In this document: positions 6,414 through 14,142 of the stretch, one piece after another
How positions within the stretch are numbered: position 1 is the first letter of the stretch
How the letters are laid out: each line of letters opens with the position of its first letter
Assembly (NCBI GenBank): GCA_937902905.1
Contig: CALELW010000277.1
Span: 1-20,496 of the forward strand
DNA length: 20,496 nucleotides
Direction of reading: 5' to 3'
Source: an uncultured Clostridium sp.
GTDB lineage: Bacteria > Bacillota > Clostridia > Lachnospirales > Lachnospiraceae
The notes under the pieces: generated by a model
What the model was told of the DNA's origin: nothing
The model's database searches: none
Seen by the model: the letters and a program-made list of their open reading frames with translations, nothing else
Translations under genes and position numbers: made by a program

Positions 6414-6452
6414 ATCACTACATTAGCATTAAATTATATTTATGTCAAACAT
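6380..6452. repeat. Direct repeat, right copy (pairs with 1-73)
   Basis: Identical to 1-41 over its first 41 bp and about 90 percent alike after that. Together the pair brackets a 6.4-kb block with hsdM, both hsdS genes, the recombinase and toxin module B. Confidence 0.85.
6420..6448 (-). promoter_or_regulatory. Promoter of the antisense RNA (copy C)
   Basis: TTGACA (6443-6448), 17-bp spacer, TAATGT (6420-6425) on the minus strand. The -10 is one base weaker than in copies A and B. Confidence 0.65.
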
Positions 6453-6503
6453 TCCTGCAAGACAGTTTTCCCTTGCAAAAAGCTATATCAATCTCTACAT
6501 AAT

Positions 6504-6683
6504 TCACTTTTTAATAAAGGATGCCTTCTCTTTTTCTGATAAATCAACAACTTTGACACCTTTTTCTTTAGCATAGCGCATCAGCCCACGTAAATCCAAT
6601 TTAATATTAGGACATTGGCTAAATAAGATGGGGTCCTGCATGTTTGAAAGGCTATTTTTATAGTTCTTCATCTGTCCATTCAT
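6504..6683 (-). CDS. Small hypothetical protein, partner of the acetyltransferase-like gene
   Basis: A 59-residue protein containing CPNIKLDLRGLMRYAKEKG and VVDLSEKEKASFIKK. I chose the ATG at 6683 because GGAGG lies 9 nt upstream; it overlaps the end of the preceding gene by 26 bp, which implies translational coupling. I do not know its function. A small gene overlapping the 3' end of an acetyltransferase-like gene in an accessory region would fit a toxin-antitoxin pair, but no defining motif is visible. Confidence 0.6.
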   Translation of the reverse strand: MNGQMKNYKNSLSNMQDPILFSQCPNIKLDLRGLMRYAKEKGVKVVDLSEKEKASFIKK

Positions 6684-7192
6684 AGTCATATACCTCCATA
6701 ATTTTAGCTGCATTGTCTTCGTCAATTGCAAATTGATATGGGTGAAGTATTCCGATTACTTCTCCTCCAAATACCTTTGTATAGTGCCTTATTAGCTGCA
6801 AATCCATGCATATAGCCGTCAAATCCGTTGTCAATGGATTTTTTTGCCGCAATAGCAAAAAGGTGACCGCCAACGCCAAAGTATTTAATGTCGTCTGTGA
6901 TTAATTTATTATTCTCAGGGCTTGTACACATCCATGCAATATACATTGCCTGCATATCCGAATCTGCATGAAGGGCAACCAAGCCTTGAATATCAACAGA
7001 ACCTTCTACAACAAGTGCGTATATTTCATTTTCGTCAACTAAATCTGCCCAGTTTGTGTACCAACCATTCTTTTTATTATATTTTCTGAGAAAGGATTTT
7101 CTTTTGATGCGAATCACTTCTGTTTGTACCAATTCACCAGTTTTGGCATCTTTTAAACAAGGTGTAAACTCGTCAATAATGACGTTAATCAT
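6658..7192 (-). pseudogene. GNAT acetyltransferase-like protein, frameshifted
   Basis: Two frames make one protein of about 178 residues. The first, from the ATG at 7192 (GAGGTGAT just upstream), runs through EIYALVVEGSVDIQGLVAL, YIAWMCTSPENN and GVGGHLFAIAAKKSIDNG, which fit the core strands and acetyl-CoA loop region of GNAT proteins, up to GFAANKAL. The second frame continues HYTKVFGGEVIGILHPYQF and ends YEWTDEEL. The frame changes near 6785, where CACTAT occurs once but the protein seems to need a few more residues; loss of about 11 bp between two CACTAT copies would explain it. The substrate is unknown; GNAT proteins include toxins as well as metabolic enzymes. Confidence 0.65.
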
Positions 7193-7231
7193 ATGATCAC
7201 CTCACAATAAACATATCTAATTCTTATCTGT

Positions 7232-7260
7232 ATTATACCCCTAAAAATAGCAAAAGTCTA
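7232..7260 (-). promoter_or_regulatory. Promoter of the acetyltransferase-like gene
   Basis: Perfect TATAAT (7232-7237) on the minus strand with a weak -35, TAGACT (7255-7260), at 17 bp spacing. Confidence 0.55.
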
Positions 7261-7295
7261 CTCATCGTTACCATTTACAAGACAATTCTCCACCC

Positions 7296-7401
7296 AAAAC
7301 AACGCTTTTCCCCAGTTTTCCACCTTATGGTTGCTTTGCTTACAACTATTTTTCTATTTCATGCAACTCTTTCTTAAAAATCTAGAAAAAAGCGTTGTTT
7401 T
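7296..7401. repeat. 14-bp inverted repeat with about 78-bp spacer
   Basis: AAAACAACGCTTTT at 7296-7309 and its exact complement at 7388-7401. The enclosed sequence has no ORF. It could be the ends of a tiny decayed mobile element or a long hairpin; I see no target duplication. Confidence 0.55.
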
Positions 7402-7456
7402 AAGCAAGTTGCCAGCCCTTCTTCCGGCGAGCATACCTTGTAATGACCGCTAGAAA

Positions 7457-7722
7457 CCTTCCTAAGCCGTGCAGCGCCTATCCCTTCGCGATAGGCGCTC
7501 ACGGGCTGCGCCACCTATCGGTGACTTAAGCCGCATAAGGGATATCGCAAAGCGATATCCCTTATCACGGGCTGCGCCCTGTGCTAGATGAAACAATCCT
7601 TCTTAAGCCGTGTAGCGCCTATCTCTTCGCGATAGGCGCTCACGGGCTGCGCCCACCCTATTGGTGACTTAAGCCGCATAAGGGATATCGCAAAGCGATA
7701 TCCCTTATCACGGGCTGCGCCC
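7457..7722. repeat. Tandem pair of palindrome-rich repeats (141-bp period)
   Basis: Two near-identical units, 7457-7580 and 7598-7722. Each holds a 10-bp hairpin (AGCGCCTATC / GATAGGCGCT) and a 14-bp perfect hairpin with an AAA loop (left arm ATAAGGGATATCGC), each followed by ACGGGCTGCGCC. There is no coding potential. The GC content of the stems is clearly above the surroundings. It resembles REP/BIME-type intergenic repeats; related bases (GGCTTAAGCC) recur at 7802-7811. Confidence 0.85.
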
Positions 7723-7732
7723 TATAAAATCA

Positions 7733-7790
7733 AAAACCAGTGCTCCCACCCATTTTTGTGCGAGCACAAATGGGTGGGAGCACTGGTTTT
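7733..7790 (-). terminator. Strong terminator of the por operon
   Basis: A 23-bp perfect stem (arms 7733-7755 and 7768-7790) with GTGC/GCAC in the tip. On the minus strand it is followed by TTTTTGATTTTAT, 21 bp after the porB stop. The stem is long enough to work in both directions. Confidence 0.9.
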
Positions 7791-7810
7791 CAATTTTGCA
7801 CGGCTTAAGC

Positions 7811-8752
7811 CTAACGTGCACATTTATACTGTAGGTCTTCCCAGCGGCGGTCTACTTCTGCCTGGAATTGCTCGATTAAATGTTCGTTGCCTTTCTTGAA
7901 GAGGTGTTTGAAACGTCCCTGGGCACGAAGGAAGTCTTCGATTGGGAGTTTCTTCTTTGGCTCATAGGAAAGAATCCATTTGCCATGGTCTACCTCAAAG
8001 AGCGGCCAGTAGCAGGTTTCTACAGCAAGTTTACAGATGTTCATGATATCTGCTGTGTCGTAACGCCAGCCACGTGGGCATGGTGTCATTACATTCAGAA
8101 AACTTGCGCCTTCTGTGTAGATGGCTTTTTCGGATTTTCGATGCAAATCTTTAAAATCCGTTGTCATTGTTGTCTGTGCAACATAAGCAACGTCGTGGTC
8201 TGCAATGATGCTTGCCAAGTCTTTGCGGTTCTGCATTTTACCTACGGACTGCTTGCCAACCGGCGTTGTCGTTGTGTCCGCATACATCGGCGTTGCAGAA
8301 GAACGCTGGATACCGGTGTTCATATAGGCACCATTGTCATAGCAGACATAAACCATGTCATGTCCACGCTCCATCGCACCGGACAAGGACTGGAAACCGA
8401 TGTCGTAAGTTCCGCCGTCTCCACCAAATGTAATAAATTTAAATGTTTCATCTTCCGGCAGTCTGCCGCGTTTTTTCAAGGCACGGTAAGCAGTCTCAAC
8501 ACCACTCAATGTGGCACCTGCATTTTCAAATGCATTATGTATATAACTGTCTTCCCATGCGGTGTATGGATACATAAAAGAAGAAACTTCCAGACATCCT
8601 GTCGCATTACCAATGACTGCGTGGTCTCCCTCATGCAAAGCACGAAGTACGGCACGTACAGCGATTGTTGCACCACAGCCGGCACACATACGATGTCCTG
8701 GAGCCAATCTCTCTGGTTTTTCCATCATAGTTTTTAAACGATAATCACTCAT
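7811..8752 (-). CDS. porB: Pyruvate:ferredoxin oxidoreductase, beta subunit
   Basis: A 313-residue thiamine-diphosphate-binding subunit of the four-subunit 2-oxoacid:ferredoxin oxidoreductase, which converts pyruvate, CoA and oxidised ferredoxin to acetyl-CoA, CO2 and reduced ferredoxin in the cytoplasm. The thiamine/Mg motif is GDGG at 111-114 with N140 and NTG at 145-147. C23 and C26 (CAGCG), C53 and C225 (CPRGW) fit the four ligands of the beta-subunit [4Fe-4S] cluster. GGAGG lies 5 nt before the ATG. It is the last gene of porC-porD-porA-porB, 12 bp after porA. A related 2-ketoisovalerate enzyme is possible from sequence alone, but pyruvate is the usual substrate for this type. Confidence 0.93.
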   Translation of the reverse strand: MSDYRLKTMMEKPERLAPGHRMCAGCGATIAVRAVLRALHEGDHAVIGNATGCLEVSSFMYPYTAWEDSYIHNAFENAGATLSGVETAYRALKKRGRLPEDETFKFITFGGDGGTYDIGFQSLSGAMERGHDMVYVCYDNGAYMNTGIQRSSATPMYADTTTTPVGKQSVGKMQNRKDLASIIADHDVAYVAQTTMTTDFKDLHRKSEKAIYTEGASFLNVMTPCPRGWRYDTADIMNICKLAVETCYWPLFEVDHGKWILSYEPKKKLPIEDFLRAQGRFKHLFKKGNEHLIEQFQAEVDRRWEDLQYKCAR

Positions 8753-8764
8753 ACTATCCTCCGT

Positions 8765-9946
8765 TTATCCTCTCAGTCTGATATACTGGTACTGTTCTAC
8801 TGTCTTGCCATTTTCAATCATATCCTCTAATTCCGCGAATACATCTTTTACATCTTTGATGGTAAAATCGCGTCCGGCCAGACCGTATATATAATTCACT
8901 GCTTCAATCATTACCTTATTTTTAAACAAAGCTGCCGGCACTTCACTGCCAAGTGGTCCGCCATTGCCATTGTAGCTCTCACAACGGTCCATAACGGCAA
9001 CTGCTTTGCAATTTGCCAAGGCTTTTGCAATTTCCTCTGAAGGGAATGGGCGGAATACACGAAGTTTGAGTACACCGACTTTTTTGCCTTCTGCCCGAAG
9101 CTCATCCACAGCCTCTTTCGCAGTTCCTGCTGCCGAACCCATAATCAACATAATGTAATCGGCATCTTCTGTTTTATATTCCTCAAAAAGTTCAAAACCA
9201 CGTCCGGTCAGCTCTTTGTATTTTTTTGCAACTTCCTTGATAACTTCTTTTGAATTTTCAAGAGCCACTTCCTGATTTTTCTTTGCTTCCATTGCATAAT
9301 TGGAAATGGAATACGGTCCTACCGCAATTGGTTTGCCGGGATTTAACAAAAATTCTTCCGGATGATACTCACCAACAAAATCCTTGACCGCTTCATCTTC
9401 CAAAAGCGTAATATTTTCCACGGCGTGGCTTGTAATAAATCCATCCTGGCAAATCATAACCGGAAGATGTACTCTCGTATCTTCGGCAATCGGATATGCC
9501 TGAATAAAGTTATCATAAGCTTCCTGATTATTCTCTGCATAAATCTGAATCCAGCCGGTATCTCTTGCGCCCATACCATCGGAGTGGTCGCAGTTAATAT
9601 TAATCGGACCGGATAATGTACGGTTTACTAACGCCATAACAAGTGGCAGACGGTTCGATGCGGCAAGAAGAAGCTCTTCCCACATAAGTGCGAGTCCCGC
9701 AGAAGAAGTAGCCGTCAGACTTCTCGCACCTGCTGCCTCGGCACCAATCGTTGCACTCATGGAAGAATGTTCACTTTCCACCGGGATAAACTCGGTATCC
9801 ATCTCACCATTTGCAATATAGGTAGAAACCATCTGTGGAATCTCCGTTGAAGGAGTAATTGGAAATGCCGGCATGACATCCGGATTAATCTGGCGGATTG
9901 CATACGATACCGCTTCATTTCCTGACATACGTTCTTTAATTGCCAT
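8765..9946 (-). CDS. porA: Pyruvate:ferredoxin oxidoreductase, alpha subunit
   Basis: A 393-residue subunit that forms the other half of the thiamine-diphosphate site and the transketolase C-terminal-like domain. Recognisable parts are the N-terminal GNEAVSYAIRQINPDVMPAF with FPITPSTE, EFIPVESEHSS, the ATSSAGLALM loop, and the C-terminal VLKLRVFRPFPSEEI. Its ATG overlaps the porD stop by one base (TAATG), and AAGGAGG sits inside the end of porD, so translation is coupled. Length is normal for the family. Confidence 0.95.
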   Translation of the reverse strand: MAIKERMSGNEAVSYAIRQINPDVMPAFPITPSTEIPQMVSTYIANGEMDTEFIPVESEHSSMSATIGAEAAGARSLTATSSAGLALMWEELLLAASNRLPLVMALVNRTLSGPININCDHSDGMGARDTGWIQIYAENNQEAYDNFIQAYPIAEDTRVHLPVMICQDGFITSHAVENITLLEDEAVKDFVGEYHPEEFLLNPGKPIAVGPYSISNYAMEAKKNQEVALENSKEVIKEVAKKYKELTGRGFELFEEYKTEDADYIMLIMGSAAGTAKEAVDELRAEGKKVGVLKLRVFRPFPSEEIAKALANCKAVAVMDRCESYNGNGGPLGSEVPAALFKNKVMIEAVNYIYGLAGRDFTIKDVKDVFAELEDMIENGKTVEQYQYIRLRG

Positions 9947-10251
9947 TAGATATTTCCCTCCTTCATCTCAATTGCACCAAATGGGCATACTTTAGCACAA
10001 ATACCGCAGCCCTTACAATGGTCATAGTCAAATTCGCCACGCTTTCCGTCTTTAACCGGAATACTGCAGTCCGGGCAAACCGGGGTGCAGAGCAGGCATT
10101 GTTTACATTTATCTGCAACATAAATCGGTGTATTCGTGCGCCACTCACCGGTATTAAAAAGTTTTGAAGTGCCGCCCGCAAAAACCATCAAGCCTTCTGT
10201 CAAATCCTGATGTGGTGTTTTTTCGTTGATTTTTGTAACATCTGTTCTCAC
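9946..10251 (-). CDS. porD: Pyruvate:ferredoxin oxidoreductase, delta (ferredoxin) subunit
   Basis: A 101-residue electron-transfer subunit with two [4Fe-4S] ferredoxin motifs: C49, C52, C55, C59 (CKQCLLCTPVCP) and C79, C82, C85, C89 (CKGCGICAKVCP). It passes electrons from the thiamine site to external ferredoxin. The start is GTG at 10251, overlapping the porC stop by 4 bp (GTGA), with AAGGAGG 7 nt upstream. Confidence 0.94.
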   Translation of the reverse strand: MRTDVTKINEKTPHQDLTEGLMVFAGGTSKLFNTGEWRTNTPIYVADKCKQCLLCTPVCPDCSIPVKDGKRGEFDYDHCKGCGICAKVCPFGAIEMKEGNI

Positions 10252-10853
10252 GCCATTGCCTCCTTATCTTTCTGAATATCGATGGAAACAACGTCAAAGG
10301 CACGCTCCAACGCTTCCATATTACCGTCAATTACTTCCGGTTTCTTTGCAAATTTATGTTCATAAGAAGCTCTCATTTCATGAATAAAAGTCTCTTTTTC
10401 CATTACTTCACTGACCGCTACCGTTGCTGCTAACATCGGTGAGTTCGGGAAATTCTTTCCCAGTGTTTCCACGGAAATATGTCTGGCATCAATCGCATAA
10501 ACACGACCTTTGTAGCCATTGAGTTTTGGAATCATGTCCTCTCTCTTTTTCGGTGTATTAATAATAATCGCACCATTTTCCTTCAAACCGGCTGTCACAT
10601 CAACCGAATCCAAAAGCGTCTCATCCACAACTACCACATAATCCGGGTGGTAAATATTAGAATGCACGCGAATCACATCGGAACTGATGCGGTTGTACGC
10701 CGTAATCGGTGCTCCCATACGCTCCGGACCATATTCCGGAAATCCCTGCACGTTCTGACCCGTTTTGAACGCTACATCCGCAAGCAAAAGTGCTGCCGTC
10801 TTGGCACCCTGGCCGCCGCGGCCGTGCCATCTGATTTCGATACCGTTCTTCAT
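10248..10853 (-). CDS. porC: Pyruvate:ferredoxin oxidoreductase, gamma subunit
   Basis: A 201-residue subunit of the CoA-binding/structural type; the N-terminal signature WHGRGGQGAKTAALLLA is diagnostic of the gamma domain of 2-oxoacid:ferredoxin oxidoreductases. I chose the ATG at 10853 (AAGGAG 11 nt upstream); a TTG at 10862 is too close to the ribosome site. It is the first gene of the operon, giving the order gamma-delta-alpha-beta seen in archaeal and anaerobic bacterial four-subunit enzymes, rather than the fused single-chain NifJ enzyme common in Clostridia. Confidence 0.93.
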   Translation of the reverse strand: MKNGIEIRWHGRGGQGAKTAALLLADVAFKTGQNVQGFPEYGPERMGAPITAYNRISSDVIRVHSNIYHPDYVVVVDETLLDSVDVTAGLKENGAIIINTPKKREDMIPKLNGYKGRVYAIDARHISVETLGKNFPNSPMLAATVAVSEVMEKETFIHEMRASYEHKFAKKPEVIDGNMEALERAFDVVSIDIQKDKEAMA

Positions 10854-10929
10854 CGTTCTCAAATCTCCTTCTATCCTTCATCCATTGGGTGCAAAATTTT
10901 CTCAATAACGTTTTGACCCAGCATATCCT

Positions 10930-10957
10930 ATTATATCGTAGGAAAAACAAATGTAAA
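10930..10957 (-). promoter_or_regulatory. Promoter of the por operon
   Basis: Minus strand TTTACA (10952-10957), 16-bp spacer, TATAAT (10930-10935). The leader to porC is about 70 nt. Confidence 0.75.
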
Positions 10958-11037
10958 GCGAAAATGTTTAATTTCTTTCATTTTTGAAGTGAATTATTTT
11001 CATTATAAGTTTTTTTCAACTTTCTCGGGGCAAACGG

Positions 11038-11066
11038 TTGGAACAAGCCCCAATTTATGTTATACT
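11038..11066 (+). promoter_or_regulatory. Promoter of the HD-GYP gene
   Basis: TTGGAA (11038-11043), 17-bp spacer, TATACT (11061-11066), about 34 bp before the TTG start. It is divergent from the por promoter about 80 bp away. Confidence 0.7.
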
Positions 11067-11099
11067 ACTGACAGAAACATTAAAGGAGAATGGATTTCA

Positions 11100-12203
11100 T
11101 TGATTAAGCGATTTTATGTACCAACTTCCAAACTAAAAGAGGGCATGCAGATTGACCAGGCCATCAAAGACAGGCTGGACCGTACACTCATTGCCCGTGG
11201 TTCTATTTTGGATGCTTATTTAATTGAAGGCCTGAAAAAACGAGGCGTACACGGAGTATACATAAAGACAGGTGAGGAAGACCCGGAGGAAAAACCGAAG
11301 GAAGAAACACTCGCCCCTTTTGTACGCAATAAAATCGAAAAATACCGCACTGAGGATCCAAGAAAAGTTCATTTATCTGAAAGTGTAAAAAAACGTGTTT
11401 CGGAGGGAATTCAGTACCTATATAACAATTCAGACTCACCGGAATTCACAAACACTTCCGCAAAAATCACAAATGACTTGATTCACGCAATCGACCATAA
11501 CGATGCTTTGGCGGTTGATATCACTGCACTTAAAACAAGTGATGAATATACCTTTAAGCATAGTGTCGATGTCGCTACCATCTCCATGATCATTGCAAGA
11601 AACTTAGGCATGTCAAGCAAAGATGTTTACAATATCGGTATCGCCGGACTTTTACATGATATGGGAAAATCAAAAATTCCATCTGAGATTTTAAACAAGC
11701 CGGCGCGCTTAACGGACGAAGAATTTGCCATTATGAAACAGCACTCCGAGCTTGGCTATAACATCTTAAAAGAGAAAAAAGAATTTCATGGTGCCATTTC
11801 GCTTGCCGTACTGCAGCATCATGAAAAAATGAATGGAACCGGATACCCGTTTGGATACTCTTCCGATAAAATTGTACCTTATGCAAAAATTTTGTCCATT
11901 GCGGACGTATACGACGCTTTAGTAACAGAGCGTCCTTACAAAAAATCATTTTCCCAGCGCACCGCCGTGGAAATGATTATGTCAATGACCGCCGAATTAG
12001 ACATCACAGCCATGCGCAGTTTCATGGAAAGTGTCATTCTCTATCCGGTCGATACAACCGTTTCGCTGAGCAATGGCGAACAGGCCCGCGTTGTCGAAAA
12101 TAAACCAAATGCCGTCCTTCGTCCCACCGTCGTAGGACTAAAGAGCGGCATTGTTTACAATCTTTCGGAAGACTTAACCTGTGCTTCCATCGTTATTCAA
12201 TAG
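11100..12203 (+). CDS. HD-GYP domain cyclic-di-GMP phosphodiesterase (putative)
   Basis: About 367 residues. HD-GYP proteins hydrolyse cyclic-di-GMP or related cyclic dinucleotides. The N-terminal ~130 residues begin FYVPTSKLKEGMQIDQAI, the regulatory region usual in this family. The HD motif is H186-D187 (LLHDMGK), followed by HHEKMNGTGYP at 240-250; the usual aspartate in HHExxDGxGYP is asparagine here. I start at the TTG at 11100, 11 nt after AAGGAG; the frame is open further upstream, but that ATG would lie before the promoter. There are no membrane segments. It has its own promoter and converges on the cyclophilin gene with a 12-bp gap. Confidence 0.88.
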   Translation: MIKRFYVPTSKLKEGMQIDQAIKDRLDRTLIARGSILDAYLIEGLKKRGVHGVYIKTGEEDPEEKPKEETLAPFVRNKIEKYRTEDPRKVHLSESVKKRVSEGIQYLYNNSDSPEFTNTSAKITNDLIHAIDHNDALAVDITALKTSDEYTFKHSVDVATISMIIARNLGMSSKDVYNIGIAGLLHDMGKSKIPSEILNKPARLTDEEFAIMKQHSELGYNILKEKKEFHGAISLAVLQHHEKMNGTGYPFGYSSDKIVPYAKILSIADVYDALVTERPYKKSFSQRTAVEMIMSMTAELDITAMRSFMESVILYPVDTTVSLSNGEQARVVENKPNAVLRPTVVGLKSGIVYNLSEDLTCASIVIQ

Positions 12204-12215
12204 ACACGATTTTAT

Positions 12216-12884
12216 TTAATCTACCATACGAATACTTTCAATGACCGGCTGGTCTGCTTTTTCAATCGTGCCATTACCGTCAGTCGGAGTGGCATCTTCA
12301 CAAATCTTATCGACAACATCCATACCCTTTGTGACTTTTCCAAACGCAGCATATTCGCCATCTAAATAGTCGGCATCCTGATGCATAATGAAGAACTGGG
12401 AGCTTGCGCTGTCTGGGTCAGAGGAACGTGCCATGGAAATCACACCTCTTTTATGGGAAATGTTATTCTCTACTCCATTGGAAGAAAATTCACCTTTAAT
12501 CGTCTCATCCGAACCACCGGTTCCGTTTCCTAACGGATCACCGCCCTGAATCATAAATCCGGACATAATGCGGTGGAATGTCAACCCATCATAAAACTTC
12601 TTGTTCACTAAATTGATAAAATTTGCCACCGTAATCGGTGCTGTAGCACCGTCCAACTCCACCTCAATCGTGCCGTAATTTTTCACTTTAATTTTGGCGT
12701 GATGCTTTCCTTTTGTATCGGTTGTTTTCGATTCCGGCTCCTTTGTTGCCTCGGCTGTCTCCGTAGCTTTTGGTGTCTTTGTCGCTTTTGTCTCACTCGT
12801 CGTATCAGATTTTGAACTTCCACACGCACTAAGCCCCATTACAAGAACTGCCAATACAAGCAGAAAACTAAATTTCTTTTTCAT
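12216..12884 (-). CDS. Lipoprotein peptidyl-prolyl cis-trans isomerase (cyclophilin)
   Basis: A 222-residue secreted folding catalyst. The first 20 residues are a signal peptide ending in the lipobox LSAC, with C21 lipidated, followed by a Thr/Lys/Glu-rich linker to about residue 55. The cyclophilin domain has FHRIMSGFMIQGGDP with the catalytic arginine, SSQFFI, and AAFGKV. I chose the ATG at 12884 (AAAGGAG 11 nt upstream) rather than a TTG 7 codons earlier. It is probably monocistronic and acts on proteins at the outer face of the membrane. Confidence 0.93.
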   Translation of the reverse strand: MKKKFSFLLVLAVLVMGLSACGSSKSDTTSETKATKTPKATETAEATKEPESKTTDTKGKHHAKIKVKNYGTIEVELDGATAPITVANFINLVNKKFYDGLTFHRIMSGFMIQGGDPLGNGTGGSDETIKGEFSSNGVENNISHKRGVISMARSSDPDSASSQFFIMHQDADYLDGEYAAFGKVTKGMDVVDKICEDATPTDGNGTIEKADQPVIESIRMVD

Positions 12885-13002
12885 GTTACTAAATTCTCCT
12901 TTCAAACGTCATTGTCCCCATTATAGCGAATCGCTGCCTTTTATGCAAGTTTGGGAAAGCATTTCACGTTCTTTTGATTTTCCATCTTTCGTGTTGTCTT
13001 CT

Positions 13003-13302
13003 CTATTCACTGACGATATCGCCACATAACCGGTCAGTCACAATTTCCTTGCACCTTTCTCTATGTGCCACGTGAAGTGGGTGGTTCATAAACTTCTTTA
13101 ACGATTCCTCATCTGTAAATTCTGCATAAAAAACAAGGTCGTAACCACCGGCAAAATTGCGGTTTATCTCTGCATGCAAAAGTCCCTCTATATTTCCATT
13201 CATCGTAGCCACTGACTGCTGCATGAAACGAAGTGATTCCTCCTGTGTATGCTCCTCTTTCACTTTATCTGTGTAATTCCAAAATAAAATATGTCTTATC
13301 AT
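13003..13302 (-). CDS. Dabb (stress-responsive A/B barrel) domain protein
   Basis: A 99-residue single-domain protein starting MIRHILFWNY, with DLVFYAEFTDEESLKKF and NHPLHVAHRE, the usual Dabb layout of a dimeric ferredoxin-like barrel. The function of this family in Clostridia is unclear. Its ATG overlaps the stop of the upstream methyltransferase (ATGA) with AAGGAGG inside that gene, so the two are co-translated. Confidence 0.85.
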   Translation of the reverse strand: MIRHILFWNYTDKVKEEHTQEESLRFMQQSVATMNGNIEGLLHAEINRNFAGGYDLVFYAEFTDEESLKKFMNHPLHVAHRERCKEIVTDRLCGDIVSE

Positions 13303-14123
13303 CGTTCTGCCTCCTTATTTCCTAACTCCCAAAAAGCGACTGCACTCGCCGCCGCTACATTCAGCGAATCAACGCCATGTGCCATCGGTATTTTAATGGT
13401 GTAATCGCTTTGTTTTATTGTCTGCGGCATGAGACCTTCTCCTTCGGTTCCTAAAATGATGGCAAGTTTTTCTTCTTCTTTCAGTTTCTCATCCGCAATT
13501 GAAACCGTATCCTCACACAGTGCCATTGCCGCCGTTTTATAGCCAAGTTTGTGCAGCCTGCTCACATAGGTTTCATCATCCGGCAGAAAACTCCACGGAA
13601 CCTGAAATACGGTTCCCATACTTACCCGCACCGCACGACGGTATAAGGGGTCACTGCAATCCGGGGTAAGCAAAACAGCATCCATTGAAAGCGCTGCTGC
13701 CGAACGAAAAATCGCACCTACATTGGTTGGATTCACCACATTTTCAAGAATCGCTATCCGATTAGCATTTTTACACACATGTTCAATCGACGGGAGTTCC
13801 CTGCGGTACATCGCACAAAGCATCCCTCTCGTGAGTTTAAACCCTGTAATTTTTGTCAACACATCAAACGGTGCTGTAAAAATTGGAATCTCCGGGTATT
13901 TTGCGATAAATTTCCGCCCCTGCTTTTCGATGTGCGCCTCTTCCATGAGAAATGATACCGGCTCATACCCCGCTGCCAATGCTCTCTCAATCACAATCGG
14001 ACTCTCTGCGATAAACATCCCTCTGCCATGTGCCGGGCGGTGTTTTAACTGCGCCTCTTTTTCACGCGCATAAAAATCAAGTGCCTCATCTGAAAAATTC
14101 GCAATCTTAATTATGTTTGCCAT
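13299..14123 (-). CDS. TrmH/SpoU-family RNA 2'-O-methyltransferase
   Basis: A 274-residue SPOUT-class methyltransferase. The N-terminal part (about 1-100) is the RNA-binding substrate domain; the C-terminal knot domain shows the three motifs: NPTNVGAIFRSAAAL, LGTEGEGLMP and IPMAHGVDSLNVAAASAVA. It methylates a ribose in rRNA or tRNA using S-adenosylmethionine; the exact position is not predictable here. AAGGAG lies 12 nt before the ATG, 17 bp after the preceding gene, so it belongs to the same operon. Confidence 0.93.
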   Translation of the reverse strand: MANIIKIANFSDEALDFYAREKEAQLKHRPAHGRGMFIAESPIVIERALAAGYEPVSFLMEEAHIEKQGRKFIAKYPEIPIFTAPFDVLTKITGFKLTRGMLCAMYRRELPSIEHVCKNANRIAILENVVNPTNVGAIFRSAAALSMDAVLLTPDCSDPLYRRAVRVSMGTVFQVPWSFLPDDETYVSRLHKLGYKTAAMALCEDTVSIADEKLKEEEKLAIILGTEGEGLMPQTIKQSDYTIKIPMAHGVDSLNVAAASAVAFWELGNKEAER

Positions 14124-14142
14124 CGTTTCTATGTGCTCCTTC

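Noticed and set aside
7457..7722. Possible CRISPR array
   Set aside because: Only two units, 120 bp long with internal hairpins and no short unique spacers; no cas genes nearby.
7880..8737. Long open frame (285 codons) on the plus strand
   Set aside because: It is fully antisense to porB, whose protein is clearly real; its translation is cysteine- and phenylalanine-rich without family features. It is a shadow frame.
8765..10853. Indolepyruvate oxidoreductase instead of pyruvate oxidoreductase
   Set aside because: The four-gene gamma-delta-alpha-beta order and subunit sizes fit POR/VOR enzymes, not the two-subunit IorAB.
10989..11099. Upstream ATG extending the HD-GYP protein by 37 residues
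   Set aside because: It lies before the promoter at 11038-11066 and has no ribosome site; the extension does not look like a domain.
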